From positions 2,604,001 through 2,668,000 of the forward strand of contig NZ_CP083740.1 of the NCBI RefSeq assembly GCF_020150455.1: a stretch of 64,000 bases of DNA, given 5' to 3'. The notes below the pieces were generated by a model, which worked only from the letters and a program-made list of their open reading frames with translations, ran no database searches and was not told the DNA's origin. The stretch is from Bremerella sp. TYQ1 (GTDB taxonomy: Bacteria; Planctomycetota; Planctomycetia; Pirellulales; Pirellulaceae). How positions within the stretch are numbered: the stretch's first letter is position 1; every line of letters begins with the position of its first letter. The position numbers were made by a program, and so were the translations under genes. Shown here in pieces: positions 16,424 to 25,271 of the stretch.

Positions 16424-18571
16424 CTGCAGGGCGAACTTCAGTCGCTGATGGTCATCTTTGGAGAGTAAAGCCAACAGACGTTTCGAAACCGGATCGTACT
16501 GGATGTCGCCGTAGCCAGTCTTGCGAAGATCACTCAACTCTCGCTTGGCATCGTTGATCAACGCCGCTGCTTCCGACTTGCCAAGCTCCAACGAACGGAC
16601 GTCGTAGAACTCGAGCCATGGCATGATCGGAACGCTCCGCTGACTAACCAATTGCACCGTCGATGCATTGATCGGCAACGCTTCGAGCTTCCAAGCTTTG
16701 CAAAATTCCGAGAGAGCTTGCTCCGCGGAAATGTTTGGGGCGGTCAACGTTACCGGGGTGGCTGGTCCCAATTTATTAAGAGCCAAGGAATCCCAGTCGC
16801 ATAAAATCGTCAGTCCACTTTTCTTTTCCAGCTGATCAATCACTTTGTAAAGCGGCGTCGGTACAACGATTTGCAGCTTCACGTCACGTTGCAGTGCGGG
16901 ACGCAGCTGATCGGTTCGGTGCGTCAAGTCAAACAACTGGGACGAAAACTGGCTCCGTTGCGGCAATCCCCGCGCGATGCGAAGTTTCTCGAGAAACACA
17001 ACCGCTTTGAAATGGGCGACTTCACTTTGCGTGATCATGATCGCACCAGGATCGATTCGATAAAGTCCATCTCCGCGGGTCTGCTTCCACGAAAGGGGCT
17101 CGACCACATGCGTCAACAAGTAAGCGATGTCCGCCACTTGCTTTTGATCTTGCGCCAAGTCATCGACCAATAATCGGGCCACACGTTTATGGCCATCGAG
17201 TGGCTGCGTGATTTGCAGGCGAGCACTATTTTCAGTGGCTTGAATATCAAGCCCAAACGGTCGAACCGCGTTCTGCAAAATGCCTTCAATTGACGTTTGC
17301 GTTTGGTTTACGGTGATTGGCGTCGCCGCGTTGATATCTGCCGAAGCCAACGCGATTGGATCGAGCGTGATCGGGACCGTGCTCATCTGCGTTACGAACG
17401 AAGCAAACTGATTGAGCGGCATCTTTTGGAATTCGATCTTCACGATCGGATCACGAAGTCGCTGAGCAACATCCACATTGGCGATCGGAGGCACCAACTG
17501 GGGTGCGGAAGCGACTTCAATCTTGGGTGCCGGATCGGCCGCATTCGCCGGAGCTGAGTTTGTGTTGGCAGAATTTTCGAAGTCTTCCGGATTGAAAATC
17601 GGGAACGATTCGCCGAATACCTCGTACAGCGGATCGTCCTTCAACTGGAGAACCGAATTATCGTTCTCTGCAACAGCAGGCTCCGCAGGCACCGTTTCTG
17701 ACGGCCCCGCTTCAGGCATGTTTTCTGGCCTCGGTGTCGTGGCATCATTCATCGGGTCATCGAAGAGAAACGGATTGTCATCCGTAGGAATGACCGGTTC
17801 GCCAGGCTCTTCCGCGCCAGGATTGTTGGGGGGTTCTTCGGTAGGCGTCGATGGGGAGGCCTCGGGCGTTTGTTCCGTCTCCATCGGCGTCGGCATTGGA
17901 TCTAACGCAGGCTCTTCCTGCGGTTGCGGTTCAGCTTCGACCGGCTGCGTTTCTTCTTCGGCTGGTTTCGTTTCCTCTTCCGGAGGCTCGAACTGAGCGA
18001 CTTGCGTTGGTTCGACCTCTTCCGGAGCTGGCGTCGGCGAAGCATTGCTGCCTGAGAAAACGGCGTAGCCAATAATGGCGAACGTGGTCACCGCCATGAC
18101 GGCCGTTCCACCGATCAACGCCACGTTGCGCCACTTGCCAACGGAAGCACTGTCGGCGAATCTTCCAGACTCGATGGGAGGCGTTGTTGCCGAAGCGGCT
18201 TCGGATGGCGTTGCGGCGGCAGAACCTTCTGCCGGCGCGTCGTCCAACATTTCGTCGAGCTGATCAAACGCCCCATCGGATGATGTCGCAGCGGCATCGG
18301 ACGCAGGAACTTCAGGTTCCGGGCTCGACTCGGGTGAGGTGACGGCCTCAGGCGGTGTTTCTGCCGGAGGCGTCGGTTCTGGCTTGACGACAGGAGCGAC
18401 GGGTGCGACCGCTTTCGCCTTCTTTTCCGACGGTGCCGGGGCCGAATCGGGATCGGCGATCTCGAGCATGCTGCCACACTTGGGACAGTTCACGATCTGA
18501 CCGATCAGCGAGCGGCTGTTCACTTTCAAGCGAGCAGAACAAGTCTGGCATTGAACTCGAAATAATGTCAC
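16406..18571 (-). CDS. Zinc-ribbon membrane protein with two STN-like extracytoplasmic domains
   Basis: In this 721-residue protein, residues 1-42 form an MJ0042-type zinc ribbon (CQTC ... CPKC) expected in the cytoplasm. A Pro/Ala/Glu-rich linker leads to one TM helix (about 155-178, VALIGGTAVMAVTTFAIIGY). Then comes a very acidic Pro/Glu-rich region to about residue 370. The C-terminal part holds two STN/secretin-N-like domains, marked by KIEFQKMPLNQFASFVTQM ... VPITLDPIALA ... and KLQIVVPTPLYKVIDQLEKK ... LTILCDWDSLAL .... It follows the pseudokinase gene by 24 bp and the two are surely one operon. The function is unknown; a transmembrane partner of the pseudokinase is an inference. Confidence 0.85.
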   Translation of the reverse strand: MTLFRVQCQTCSARLKVNSRSLIGQIVNCPKCGSMLEIADPDSAPAPSEKKAKAVAPVAPVVKPEPTPPAETPPEAVTSPESSPEPEVPASDAAATSSDGAFDQLDEMLDDAPAEGSAAATPSEAASATTPPIESGRFADSASVGKWRNVALIGGTAVMAVTTFAIIGYAVFSGSNASPTPAPEEVEPTQVAQFEPPEEETKPAEEETQPVEAEPQPQEEPALDPMPTPMETEQTPEASPSTPTEEPPNNPGAEEPGEPVIPTDDNPFLFDDPMNDATTPRPENMPEAGPSETVPAEPAVAENDNSVLQLKDDPLYEVFGESFPIFNPEDFENSANTNSAPANAADPAPKIEVASAPQLVPPIANVDVAQRLRDPIVKIEFQKMPLNQFASFVTQMSTVPITLDPIALASADINAATPITVNQTQTSIEGILQNAVRPFGLDIQATENSARLQITQPLDGHKRVARLLVDDLAQDQKQVADIAYLLTHVVEPLSWKQTRGDGLYRIDPGAIMITQSEVAHFKAVVFLEKLRIARGLPQRSQFSSQLFDLTHRTDQLRPALQRDVKLQIVVPTPLYKVIDQLEKKSGLTILCDWDSLALNKLGPATPVTLTAPNISAEQALSEFCKAWKLEALPINASTVQLVSQRSVPIMPWLEFYDVRSLELGKSEAAALINDAKRELSDLRKTGYGDIQYDPVSKRLLALLSKDDHQRLKFALQRKVSN

Positions 18572-18595
18572 GAGGAGTCTCTCAACGGAAAGCGG

Positions 18596-21500
18596 CTATT
18601 GAATTTTGAACACGTCCGGCAACGTGTAGTTGTTCGTCTCCGCCGCCTTGCGGGTCGTTACCACCACCTTCTTTGCATCTTCAGGACCATCCATGGGGTG
18701 AATCACGTAAATCAGTTTCTGGACTTCAGTGTTCGGACCAGGCGAAGCCTCAGGGTTCGCACGCACCAAAAGCTGAGCCAAGATCTCCCCGGCTGGTTTG
18801 TTTTCGTGCGTAAAGTCTTTGATCTCTTTGTTGCGTGTGATGCCATCCAACTGCAGGTCGCCACCCTTGATCTCAATCGGAACGCCTGCTTCTTCGCCAA
18901 TGTCACGCAGAGCAAACTCCAGCGAGTTTTGCGGGAAGGAGATACTCATCTTCGAGGCCAACTTTTCTTCGATGGTCTCCGGTTCTTTCGCGGCTGGCAT
19001 ACCACCACCGGCGGCTGGACCAGAAGCCCCCGCGGTGTTAGCGGCTAACATCAGCTCGGCTCCAGCCACCATGTTCTGTCCGGCTGCCGCGGGAAGAACG
19101 ATGTTAATGACGGCTTGATTGGCTTCAACGCCGGTACGTGCTTGTTGGTACGCAAACTGAACCATGTTCGGAAAGCGCGACGCCAGACGTCGCCAATAGG
19201 GAGTCGGATTGATCGAAGGAACCGCGTCTTCCAGCTTGCGTGACGACGCATTAATCTTTTCCTTCATCGAGACCGCCAGGCTAAGTGGATCGAGACTCAG
19301 CGAACCGATACAACGCATTTCGACGTAAAGGTTTTGACCGATGTGCCCGCTGACCAAGATGCCCCGCAGACCTTCGCCCAGGAAATCTTTGACCGCCGCG
19401 GCACCTGCGGCAAGTTCGCCTCGCATGACTTGATCGCTCGACGTGGCGAGGAACTGGGGCTCGACAAGCAAGCTGACCGTTTGCATCGCGTCCGATTCGC
19501 GGCGTAACTGCTCGAGTTCTCGGGTCAGTTGTGGCGCCACAACGCCACGTGCGGCCACTGCATCGACGACCGCTTTCGAGCTCGCTACGAACTGCCGGTC
19601 TTCTTTTCCAGGAATCGGCATCACCGTCCAGCCGTTGACCTGATACATGGGCGTATTGCTGCCAGCCACGGGGGATGGATTTCCCCAAAGCGATAGCAAA
19701 TTGGTCGCCCCTTTCAGATTCGCGACAATACATGGAGGGCCGCCGGCGGTCGAGGCCCCGAAACCAACCGTCAACGCCTCAAGCTGTTCTAAGCGAACTC
19801 CAAGGTCCCCTTCCAACTGCTCTCGAACCGTAGTGAACTGAGGCCCCAAAGCTCGCAGCATGCGGTCCCCTTCCGGATTGCCGGTCAAGTCACTCGCACG
19901 TACGACCAAGGCGACTCGAGTATCATTCGGCAGGCCGGTTAGATCGATCGGAGTACCATCGGTTGGGGAAGCCCACAGCGTTTGGCCATCGTCTTCCACC
20001 AACTGCGGCCCCGTCGGTGCAACGGGAGCCGGATCGACCGGTTGAGGGTCGACTTCCGGCGCGGGATCAACCTCGGGTGGATCTTCCACTTGCTCGCCGT
20101 TATCAGCGATATCGTCCGGCGGGAACGCAAGTTGATAACCATAAATACCACCCACAATCGCCGCGATCGCCATCACGCCGAGCACGACCAGGCTGGTAAT
20201 CTTTCGTTGAAATTTTCGTTTGCGGATTCGTTCCGCCAAAGCGGTGGCCCGACTGGCTCCGCCATCTTGGGTTGGCTGAGCGGCAGGAACGGCCGCTGCG
20301 ACCGCAGGCTGTGCGACCGCCACAGGAGCGGCCACCGGAGGTGCGACCGGCTGAGCCATCGCCGGCTGCGGAGGTCCTGCTGGAGGGGCACCACCTGGGA
20401 ATGGAGCAGCCGCCGGGGGGACTGGCTGAGGAATCGGCGCTGCAGCTTGTGGCTGCCCTGGAAAGGGAACCGCCGCCGCGGGAGGTGTCGCTGCAGCAGC
20501 TGCCGGAGGAGCCGCCGCTTCGCTCGCTTGCGAAGTGAGGTATTGCAGAAAACTGCCCATCGTCGGCGGTGCATCGGCCAGCGGTGGTGAAAGCTGCGAG
20601 GCATCGACAAACGGTCGCAACGCTTCAGCAACATCTTGAGCACTTTGATATCGCCCGCCGGGGTTCTTCGCCAAGAGGTATTGGATGACCTGCATCATGT
20701 CGGCGGGAATGTATGGCGGCTTCGGTACATTCAGCGTCGCGTGCTGCTGCAATCGTTCCTGAATTGAACCGTTCACGAGCGGATTGCCGGTCAGCAAATC
20801 GAACAAGATCGCTCCGAGCGCATACAAGTCGGTCAGCTTCGTCGGAGCATTTCCAGCGCTTTGAAGCTCGGGAGCCGCAACGTTAGCCAACGCGTCGAGT
20901 CGTTCTTGTTGGGCTTCGTCGGCCCAGTTGATCCCTTCAACGGGGCGAACGGGAAGATGCATCAGCTTGAGATTGCCTGTTGGTTCCAGCCAAAGCTGGT
21001 CCATCGTCAGGTCCCCCATCACCATCCCTTGGCTATGAACCTGGGTAGCTGCCAAGGCGGCCTGCCGTGTTAGCCGAGCGCAATCGGGCGGCGGGATCGG
21101 AACGCCATCGCCGGGGCGACTTTCGGCGAGCAGATTGCCGTCGAGTTGTTCGGTGACGAGGTAACTACGCTTACCACGCTGATAAAGCTGGAAGCAACGG
21201 ATCAGGTGCGGATGAGGTACCGACGAACGAAGCTGGCACATCTGCTGCACGATTGGGAATCGTACCGAGTCTTCTTGAATCTCCGAGGCAATTGGGTGCA
21301 GCCAAACCGGATGGCCGGTCGAGGAATGCTTCGCGGCATAGGCCCCTTTGAGCGGGCCAGAATCGAATCGATCGGTCAGCTGGTATTCACCAACGTGGAT
21401 TGCTTTCGGCCGACCAGCCAACAGCACACGGGCCTGGTATGTAGTCAGATGGCCCCCTTTGACCAGCCATGTGGCCAAGGCTCGCGCATCTCCGTTTTTG

Positions 21501-21604
21501 CCATCCTGTTGATACTGATCATGCAGCGGTTTACAGGCCTCTTTGGTCATCAGGCCTGATTCGAGGATCAGCTTCCAGAAGTCGTTCGTCTTGGTAACTT
21601 GCAT
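18596..21604 (-). CDS. Transmembrane pseudokinase (degenerate Ser/Thr kinase) with STN-like C-terminal domain
   Basis: This protein is about 1002 residues long. Residues 1-70 are the helical region often found before planctomycete kinases (LTTYQARVLLAGRP). Residues 72-345 have the protein kinase fold, but the beta3 Lys is missing (PVWLHPI, 99-105). The catalytic loop reads MGDLTMDQL, keeping Asp198 but losing HR, the Lys (Thr200) and Asn, and DFG is replaced by MHL. A Pro/Ala-rich linker precedes a TM helix (KITSLVVLGVMAIAAIVGGI), followed by a long extracytoplasmic part ending in an STN-like domain (SLEFALRDIGEEAGVPIEIK). The first Met of a plausible domain start is at 21604; 21658 is an upstream alternative. 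It forms an operon with the zinc-ribbon gene. Confidence 0.85.
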   Translation of the reverse strand: MQVTKTNDFWKLILESGLMTKEACKPLHDQYQQDGKNGDARALATWLVKGGHLTTYQARVLLAGRPKAIHVGEYQLTDRFDSGPLKGAYAAKHSSTGHPVWLHPIASEIQEDSVRFPIVQQMCQLRSSVPHPHLIRCFQLYQRGKRSYLVTEQLDGNLLAESRPGDGVPIPPPDCARLTRQAALAATQVHSQGMVMGDLTMDQLWLEPTGNLKLMHLPVRPVEGINWADEAQQERLDALANVAAPELQSAGNAPTKLTDLYALGAILFDLLTGNPLVNGSIQERLQQHATLNVPKPPYIPADMMQVIQYLLAKNPGGRYQSAQDVAEALRPFVDASQLSPPLADAPPTMGSFLQYLTSQASEAAAPPAAAAATPPAAAVPFPGQPQAAAPIPQPVPPAAAPFPGGAPPAGPPQPAMAQPVAPPVAAPVAVAQPAVAAAVPAAQPTQDGGASRATALAERIRKRKFQRKITSLVVLGVMAIAAIVGGIYGYQLAFPPDDIADNGEQVEDPPEVDPAPEVDPQPVDPAPVAPTGPQLVEDDGQTLWASPTDGTPIDLTGLPNDTRVALVVRASDLTGNPEGDRMLRALGPQFTTVREQLEGDLGVRLEQLEALTVGFGASTAGGPPCIVANLKGATNLLSLWGNPSPVAGSNTPMYQVNGWTVMPIPGKEDRQFVASSKAVVDAVAARGVVAPQLTRELEQLRRESDAMQTVSLLVEPQFLATSSDQVMRGELAAGAAAVKDFLGEGLRGILVSGHIGQNLYVEMRCIGSLSLDPLSLAVSMKEKINASSRKLEDAVPSINPTPYWRRLASRFPNMVQFAYQQARTGVEANQAVINIVLPAAAGQNMVAGAELMLAANTAGASGPAAGGGMPAAKEPETIEEKLASKMSISFPQNSLEFALRDIGEEAGVPIEIKGGDLQLDGITRNKEIKDFTHENKPAGEILAQLLVRANPEASPGPNTEVQKLIYVIHPMDGPEDAKKVVVTTRKAAETNNYTLPDVFKIQ

Positions 21605-21836
21605 GCTTATTGCGTATCCGTCTTGCACGGTTTCGCCTTCGGGTCGAAAGCGAACCACGGAATATCTAGCCTAGGAAGGGCGTAAATCTTGTTCCATCAA
21701 CGTATTAGTGTACCGCGCAGGTTCTGCGGAGAGCAAAACTTCGGTCAGGTTTTCGGGGGCCGTAAGATCCTCGCCAGCATGCCCCGCACAAATGGGATAA
21801 GCGGCAAAACCGAAGCTGCAGCGAGACCGCAGATCC

Positions 21837-22880
21837 TTAAGCCATCGCGGGGACCGCTTCTTTGATAACCTCAACAGCCGTATTGATTTGCGGCATCGAG
21901 ACATCCAGGTGGGTGACCATCCGGATCTTTTGAGGGGCGACCGAGAGAACACGTACCCCACGCTGCTCGAAAGCGGCTTGAAGCTGGGCGGCGGTCCCCA
22001 GTTCTTTCTCGATGCTGAAGATGACAATATTGGTTTCGACAGGGTCGACATCCAGCGTCAGCCCCTCGGTTTGGCGAACCGCTTCGGCCAGTTTAGCGGC
22101 TTTCTCGTGATCCTCGACCAGACGCGCGACATTGTTCTGCAGGGCGAAAAGAGCCCCTGCGGCAATGATCCCAGACTGACGCATACCGCCACCGAACAGT
22201 TTTCGGGCACGCTTAGCGGCTTGAATGAATTCGGCAGGACCGGCGAGTGCGCTGCCGACGGGGGCACCTAGTCCTTTGCTGAAACAGACGCTGACAGTGT
22301 CGAACATGGCACTCCAATCGGCGACCGAGATCCCCGTCGCGGCGGCGGCATTGAACAAGCGAGCCCCGTCGAGATGCGTTTTCAGCCCGTTTTCATGGGC
22401 CCACGTAGTGATCTTTTGCACGATATCGAACGGCTGCACTTTGCCGGAACCGCGGTTGTGGGTGTTCTCTAAACAGACCAGCTTCGTACGAACGAGGTGG
22501 TCGTTTTCTGGACGGATCTTTCCTTCGAACTGCTCCGACTGCAGTACGCCCTGCTCGCCTGGCAGCGTGCGTGCCACGACACCGCTTAGCTGGGCGAAAG
22601 CCGCTTGTTCGTAGTTGTAGACATGGCAGTTTTCTTCGCACAGGAATTCGTCCCCAGGCCGACAGTGCAGACGGATGGCAATCTGATTGGTCATGCTACC
22701 TGAGGGCATGAAGATCGCCGCTTCTTTGCCGAGCATGTCGGCGGTCAGCTTTTCCAGACGCTCGGTCGTCGGATCGACATCGATTACGGCGTCCCCCACT
22801 TCGGCTTGAGCCATGAACTGCCGCATGGCGGTCGAAGGCTGCGTGACAGTGTCGCTACGAAGATCGATGGCAGTGTTCAT
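21837..22880 (-). CDS. ltaE: Low-specificity L-threonine aldolase
   Basis: This 347-residue PLP-dependent fold-type I enzyme cleaves L-threonine or L-allo-threonine to glycine and acetaldehyde. Visible family features are RSDTVTQPSTAMRQFMAQAE at the start, FMPSGSMTNQIAI, CEENCHVYNYEQ, the PLP-ring Asp in THLDGARLFNA, and the Schiff-base Lys in VCFSKGLGAPVGS. VGGDAV-type spacing (VGDAVIDVDPTTERLE) is also typical. The length is normal. A 231-bp gap separates its stop from the pseudokinase start, so separate transcription is likely. A terminator for the gene upstream lies just before its start. Confidence 0.93.
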   Translation of the reverse strand: MNTAIDLRSDTVTQPSTAMRQFMAQAEVGDAVIDVDPTTERLEKLTADMLGKEAAIFMPSGSMTNQIAIRLHCRPGDEFLCEENCHVYNYEQAAFAQLSGVVARTLPGEQGVLQSEQFEGKIRPENDHLVRTKLVCLENTHNRGSGKVQPFDIVQKITTWAHENGLKTHLDGARLFNAAAATGISVADWSAMFDTVSVCFSKGLGAPVGSALAGPAEFIQAAKRARKLFGGGMRQSGIIAAGALFALQNNVARLVEDHEKAAKLAEAVRQTEGLTLDVDPVETNIVIFSIEKELGTAAQLQAAFEQRGVRVLSVAPQKIRMVTHLDVSMPQINTAVEVIKEAVPAMA

Positions 22881-22904
22881 GGAGGACCAAGTCGTGAGAG
22901 GATC

Positions 22905-22941
22905 GAAACAAAAAGCCTCCCGCCATTTTGCCGGGAGGCTT
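22905..22941 (-). terminator. Intrinsic terminator after the fused DUF1559 gene
   Basis: Read on the minus strand, AAGCCTCCCG (22941-22932) pairs perfectly with CGGGAGGCTT (22922-22913) around a nine-base loop, then TTTTTGTTTC follows. It is 39 bp past the stop at 22980 and insulates ltaE from that gene. Confidence 0.85.
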
Positions 22942-22979
22942 CCTTTATGCCAAGCACGTTACGTAAATCGACGCGTTAC

Positions 22980-24716
22980 CTAATTTTCTGGAAACTGTGT
23001 TACGTTTCCGTCGTTTCGTTGGAACCAGTTCTTCAGGAAGTTCTCGTCAACGTTGCGACTGAAAAAGCGAACGCTTCCATCGCAGAACCCACCCAGAAAA
23101 CCATTCGGCTGCGAGGCTCCCAGGCCTTTCTTCACGTTCATCAAATCTACTTCCAAGTCACTCGGCTTCGTCCAAGGGACCGCGTGATCATCGTTCACTT
23201 CCACGCACATCGCCGTGTTGGAAAGACCGTCGGTGAAGTTGCGGAAGCCAAGCCCTTTCGTTATCTGCTGACCCTCTGGCGTCGGCCCCGGGTTCAACGT
23301 GAATGCCATGTTTTCACCGACAGGCAAGAGGTAAGTGGTGTAACCTTCGGGCGCGGTGCTTTGGGGGTTGCGATAGACGTCCGGCATCTGCTCGACCAAC
23401 TTCATGTTGTGCTCGCTGTCCCATGGCTCGTCGAGGTGGAACTGTTCGTACAAGTTTTGCTGCTCGACGAATGGCAGCATCATCACACGCCAGGAAAGCA
23501 GCGGCTTGCCGTCGGCATCGGTTTTGGCGTAAGCAGGCAAAGCGTTATACGTATCGTGAAAGATGTGCATCCCTAAGCCGATCTGCTTCAAATTATTGCT
23601 CGACTGCATTCGGCGAGCCGCAGCGCGGGCCTGCTGCACGGCCGGCAGTAACAATGCGATCAGGATACCGACGACGGCAACGTTCGCGCCGACGATGTTC
23701 TCTTCCGTCTGCTCGAAGTTAACGACCAGAGAATTGCCTTCTTTCTTCGGCGTCAGGGCGGCCAGCCACTTTTCGGTCAAGCGAACCTGGTAACGGCCCA
23801 TGGCAGCTTCGATTTCGTCTTCGCTGTTGAGCATGTTGTTCGCCTGCATCAACATCGCTTGCTTGCCCATGTCGAGGCCGAACTGAATCATTTCTTCCAA
23901 GCGTCCTGTCGCAGCTTCATCGACACCGTTGATCGTCAGCGTGGCAGCCAACTTCTCGGTGCAGTGGAAGCTAAGCATGATCGACTCGGTGTAGTTGGGA
24001 ACCTGCTTGTACATCGTGAACGGCGGCGGAATCTTCTGCTGGGCCAGCATGCCGTTGATTTGATCACGGACCGGCTCGACATTGAACGCAGCGAACGCAT
24101 CGGCGCCATCGTTCGCTGAGACGAGAATTTCGGCTGGCTTGGTCAACGCTTCATTCGGACCATTTTCAACAACGCTTCCCATCAGCGACATCGAACCGAT
24201 CATGAAAGTATGCTCGTCCACGATATGGGCAGCCACATAGTCAAGCGGATACGCCTCGGTGTAGAACGCCTTCCCTTTCAGCTTGGGAAAATACTCGTCG
24301 ATGTCAGCTTGGTCGGCCATGCCGTCCACTAACTCGTCGATCCCGGCGAAGAACTTTTCTTCGGAAAGCAATTCCGAAGTTTTGACCACCGAGAAAAAGT
24401 CTGGCTGCGGAAAGTCCGGCGTCGGAGGGGTCAAGACAAACGTGATGGAGGTGACCTTCATCGGGTCGAACCCCAAATACTTCTTGCCGAACGCTTCCGC
24501 CACTTCGACTGGATAAGCCTGAACGATCGGTTCGTTCAGCAAACGTTCCGCTTGCACAAAGCCGACGCCGACAGCGGTTGCAGGAATGTATTCCAGGCCT
24601 GGCAGCTTCTCATCGGCGGCAGGAGCTGCTGCTTCCTGAGCCATCAAAACCTGCGGTGGAAAAGCCATCGTGGCGGATAAAAAGCCGATTAGAAGGGCAC
24701 TCAGAAGATGTCTCAT
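22980..24716 (-). CDS. Secreted two-part protein: novel N-terminal domain fused to DUF1559
   Basis: This 578-residue protein has a signal peptide at residues 1-25 ([20 protein letters not shown]). The next 300 residues form an unrecognised periplasmic domain (for example [20 protein letters not shown]). Around residue 335 a hydrophobic segment with the DUF1559 hallmark appears internally: [20 protein letters not shown], then [20 protein letters not shown]. The C-terminus has the family ending [15 protein letters not shown]. The DUF1559 prepilin leader is therefore internal, and prepilin processing seems unlikely. Tandem palindromes lie upstream at 24766-24802. The function is unknown. Confidence 0.88.
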   Translation of the reverse strand: MRHLLSALLIGFLSATMAFPPQVLMAQEAAAPAADEKLPGLEYIPATAVGVGFVQAERLLNEPIVQAYPVEVAEAFGKKYLGFDPMKVTSITFVLTPPTPDFPQPDFFSVVKTSELLSEEKFFAGIDELVDGMADQADIDEYFPKLKGKAFYTEAYPLDYVAAHIVDEHTFMIGSMSLMGSVVENGPNEALTKPAEILVSANDGADAFAAFNVEPVRDQINGMLAQQKIPPPFTMYKQVPNYTESIMLSFHCTEKLAATLTINGVDEAATGRLEEMIQFGLDMGKQAMLMQANNMLNSEDEIEAAMGRYQVRLTEKWLAALTPKKEGNSLVVNFEQTEENIVGANVAVVGILIALLLPAVQQARAAARRMQSSNNLKQIGLGMHIFHDTYNALPAYAKTDADGKPLLSWRVMMLPFVEQQNLYEQFHLDEPWDSEHNMKLVEQMPDVYRNPQSTAPEGYTTYLLPVGENMAFTLNPGPTPEGQQITKGLGFRNFTDGLSNTAMCVEVNDDHAVPWTKPSDLEVDLMNVKKGLGASQPNGFLGGFCDGSVRFFSRNVDENFLKNWFQRNDGNVTQFPEN

Positions 24717-24765
24717 GGGGTTCTCGCCTCCGCGTTTTCCATGCTAATGAAAGAAGAGTTTCAAC

Positions 24766-24802
24766 TTGCCATTTATTCGGCAACTTGCCAGTTATACGGC
24801 AA
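24766..24802. promoter_or_regulatory. Tandem palindromic operator-like sites upstream of the fused DUF1559 gene
   Basis: Two 18-bp palindromes of form TTGCC-N8-GGCAA lie at 24766-24783 and 24785-24802, as a 19-bp tandem repeat. On the minus strand each reads TTGCCG(T/A)ATAA(C/A)TGGCAA. They sit 50-86 bp upstream of the DUF1559 start (24716), inside the expected promoter zone. Helical spacing of 19 bp fits two dimers binding side by side. The cognate regulator is unknown. Confidence 0.6.
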
Positions 24803-25077
24803 GCAATGCCCTCATTCGAGCGTTTTTTGATGAAGTTTATCCACTGCGGGGACTACTTGGCGCTGCTTTCTGAGGTGGGCTCTATTATCGCATACTGTCC
24901 AAGCGAAATCGGTATCATTACGTCAGACGCGTTTCGCTCGGCAATTCCTGAGGTTTTCGTCGATCGGAACGTCGTGGAAGAATGCACGCCGTAGTTTTTC
25001 GGGGCGAAAAAGCCTATTTTACCGCGAGATTTCAGGTACACCTGGGGCAGGCCTTGCCAATTATTCTGCAATAATTG

Positions 25078-25107
25078 TTGTACACTTGAACAATAAACGC
25101 GTACAAT
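25078..25107 (+). promoter_or_regulatory. Candidate promoter of rlmKL
   Basis: TTGTAC (25078-25083) and TACAAT (25102-25107) are separated by 18 bp. A start near 25114 would give a leader of about 158 nt. The element directly follows a perfect palindrome (25058-25077) that could be an operator. Motif match only. Confidence 0.4.
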
Positions 25108-25169
25108 TAAGTGAATCACGCCCACGACGACCTGGCGTCGAATCTTAGGGAGGCGTAAACCGCCTTATC

Positions 25170-25257
25170 CGGCCCTTTCGATCTGCGGCAAAATCGACAG
25201 GCCGCTAGGACAAACCGGCCGTAGCACGTACCATAAAGGGTTCCCGAAATCCCTTTA
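25170..25257 (+). other. Structured 5' leader of rlmKL
   Basis: Two hairpins are visible. CGGCC (25170-25174) with GGCCG (25200-25204) is stacked on TCGAT (25178-25182) with ATCGA (25193-25197). TAAAGGG (25234-25240) pairs with CCCTTTA (25251-25257), ending 14 bases before the GTG start. I recognise no known riboswitch. The second hairpin could affect ribosome access. Confidence 0.4.
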
Positions 25258-25271
25258 GCATCGACAAGCGC

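Larger units (their letters stand above)
24717..25271. other. 555-bp divergent intergenic region (DUF1559 fusion gene / rlmKL)
   Basis: No convincing gene is present. It holds the tandem palindromes at 24766-24802, a perfect palindrome at 25058-25077 (CAATTATT and AATAATTG around CTGC), a candidate promoter for rlmKL at 25078-25107, and two hairpins in the presumed rlmKL 5' leader (25170-25204 and 25234-25257). Short minus-strand ORFs here lack ribosome-binding sites and recognisable sequence. Confidence 0.6.

Noticed and set aside
21671..21836. Coding-looking tail after ltaE in another frame (ending in EQDLRPS)
   Set aside because: It would be a frameshifted extension of ltaE, but ltaE is already full length for its family, so the extension is probably chance.
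24853..25125. 90-codon minus-strand frame in the DUF1559/rlmKL spacer
   Set aside because: No ribosome-binding site or conserved look; it spans the palindrome and promoter region of rlmKL.
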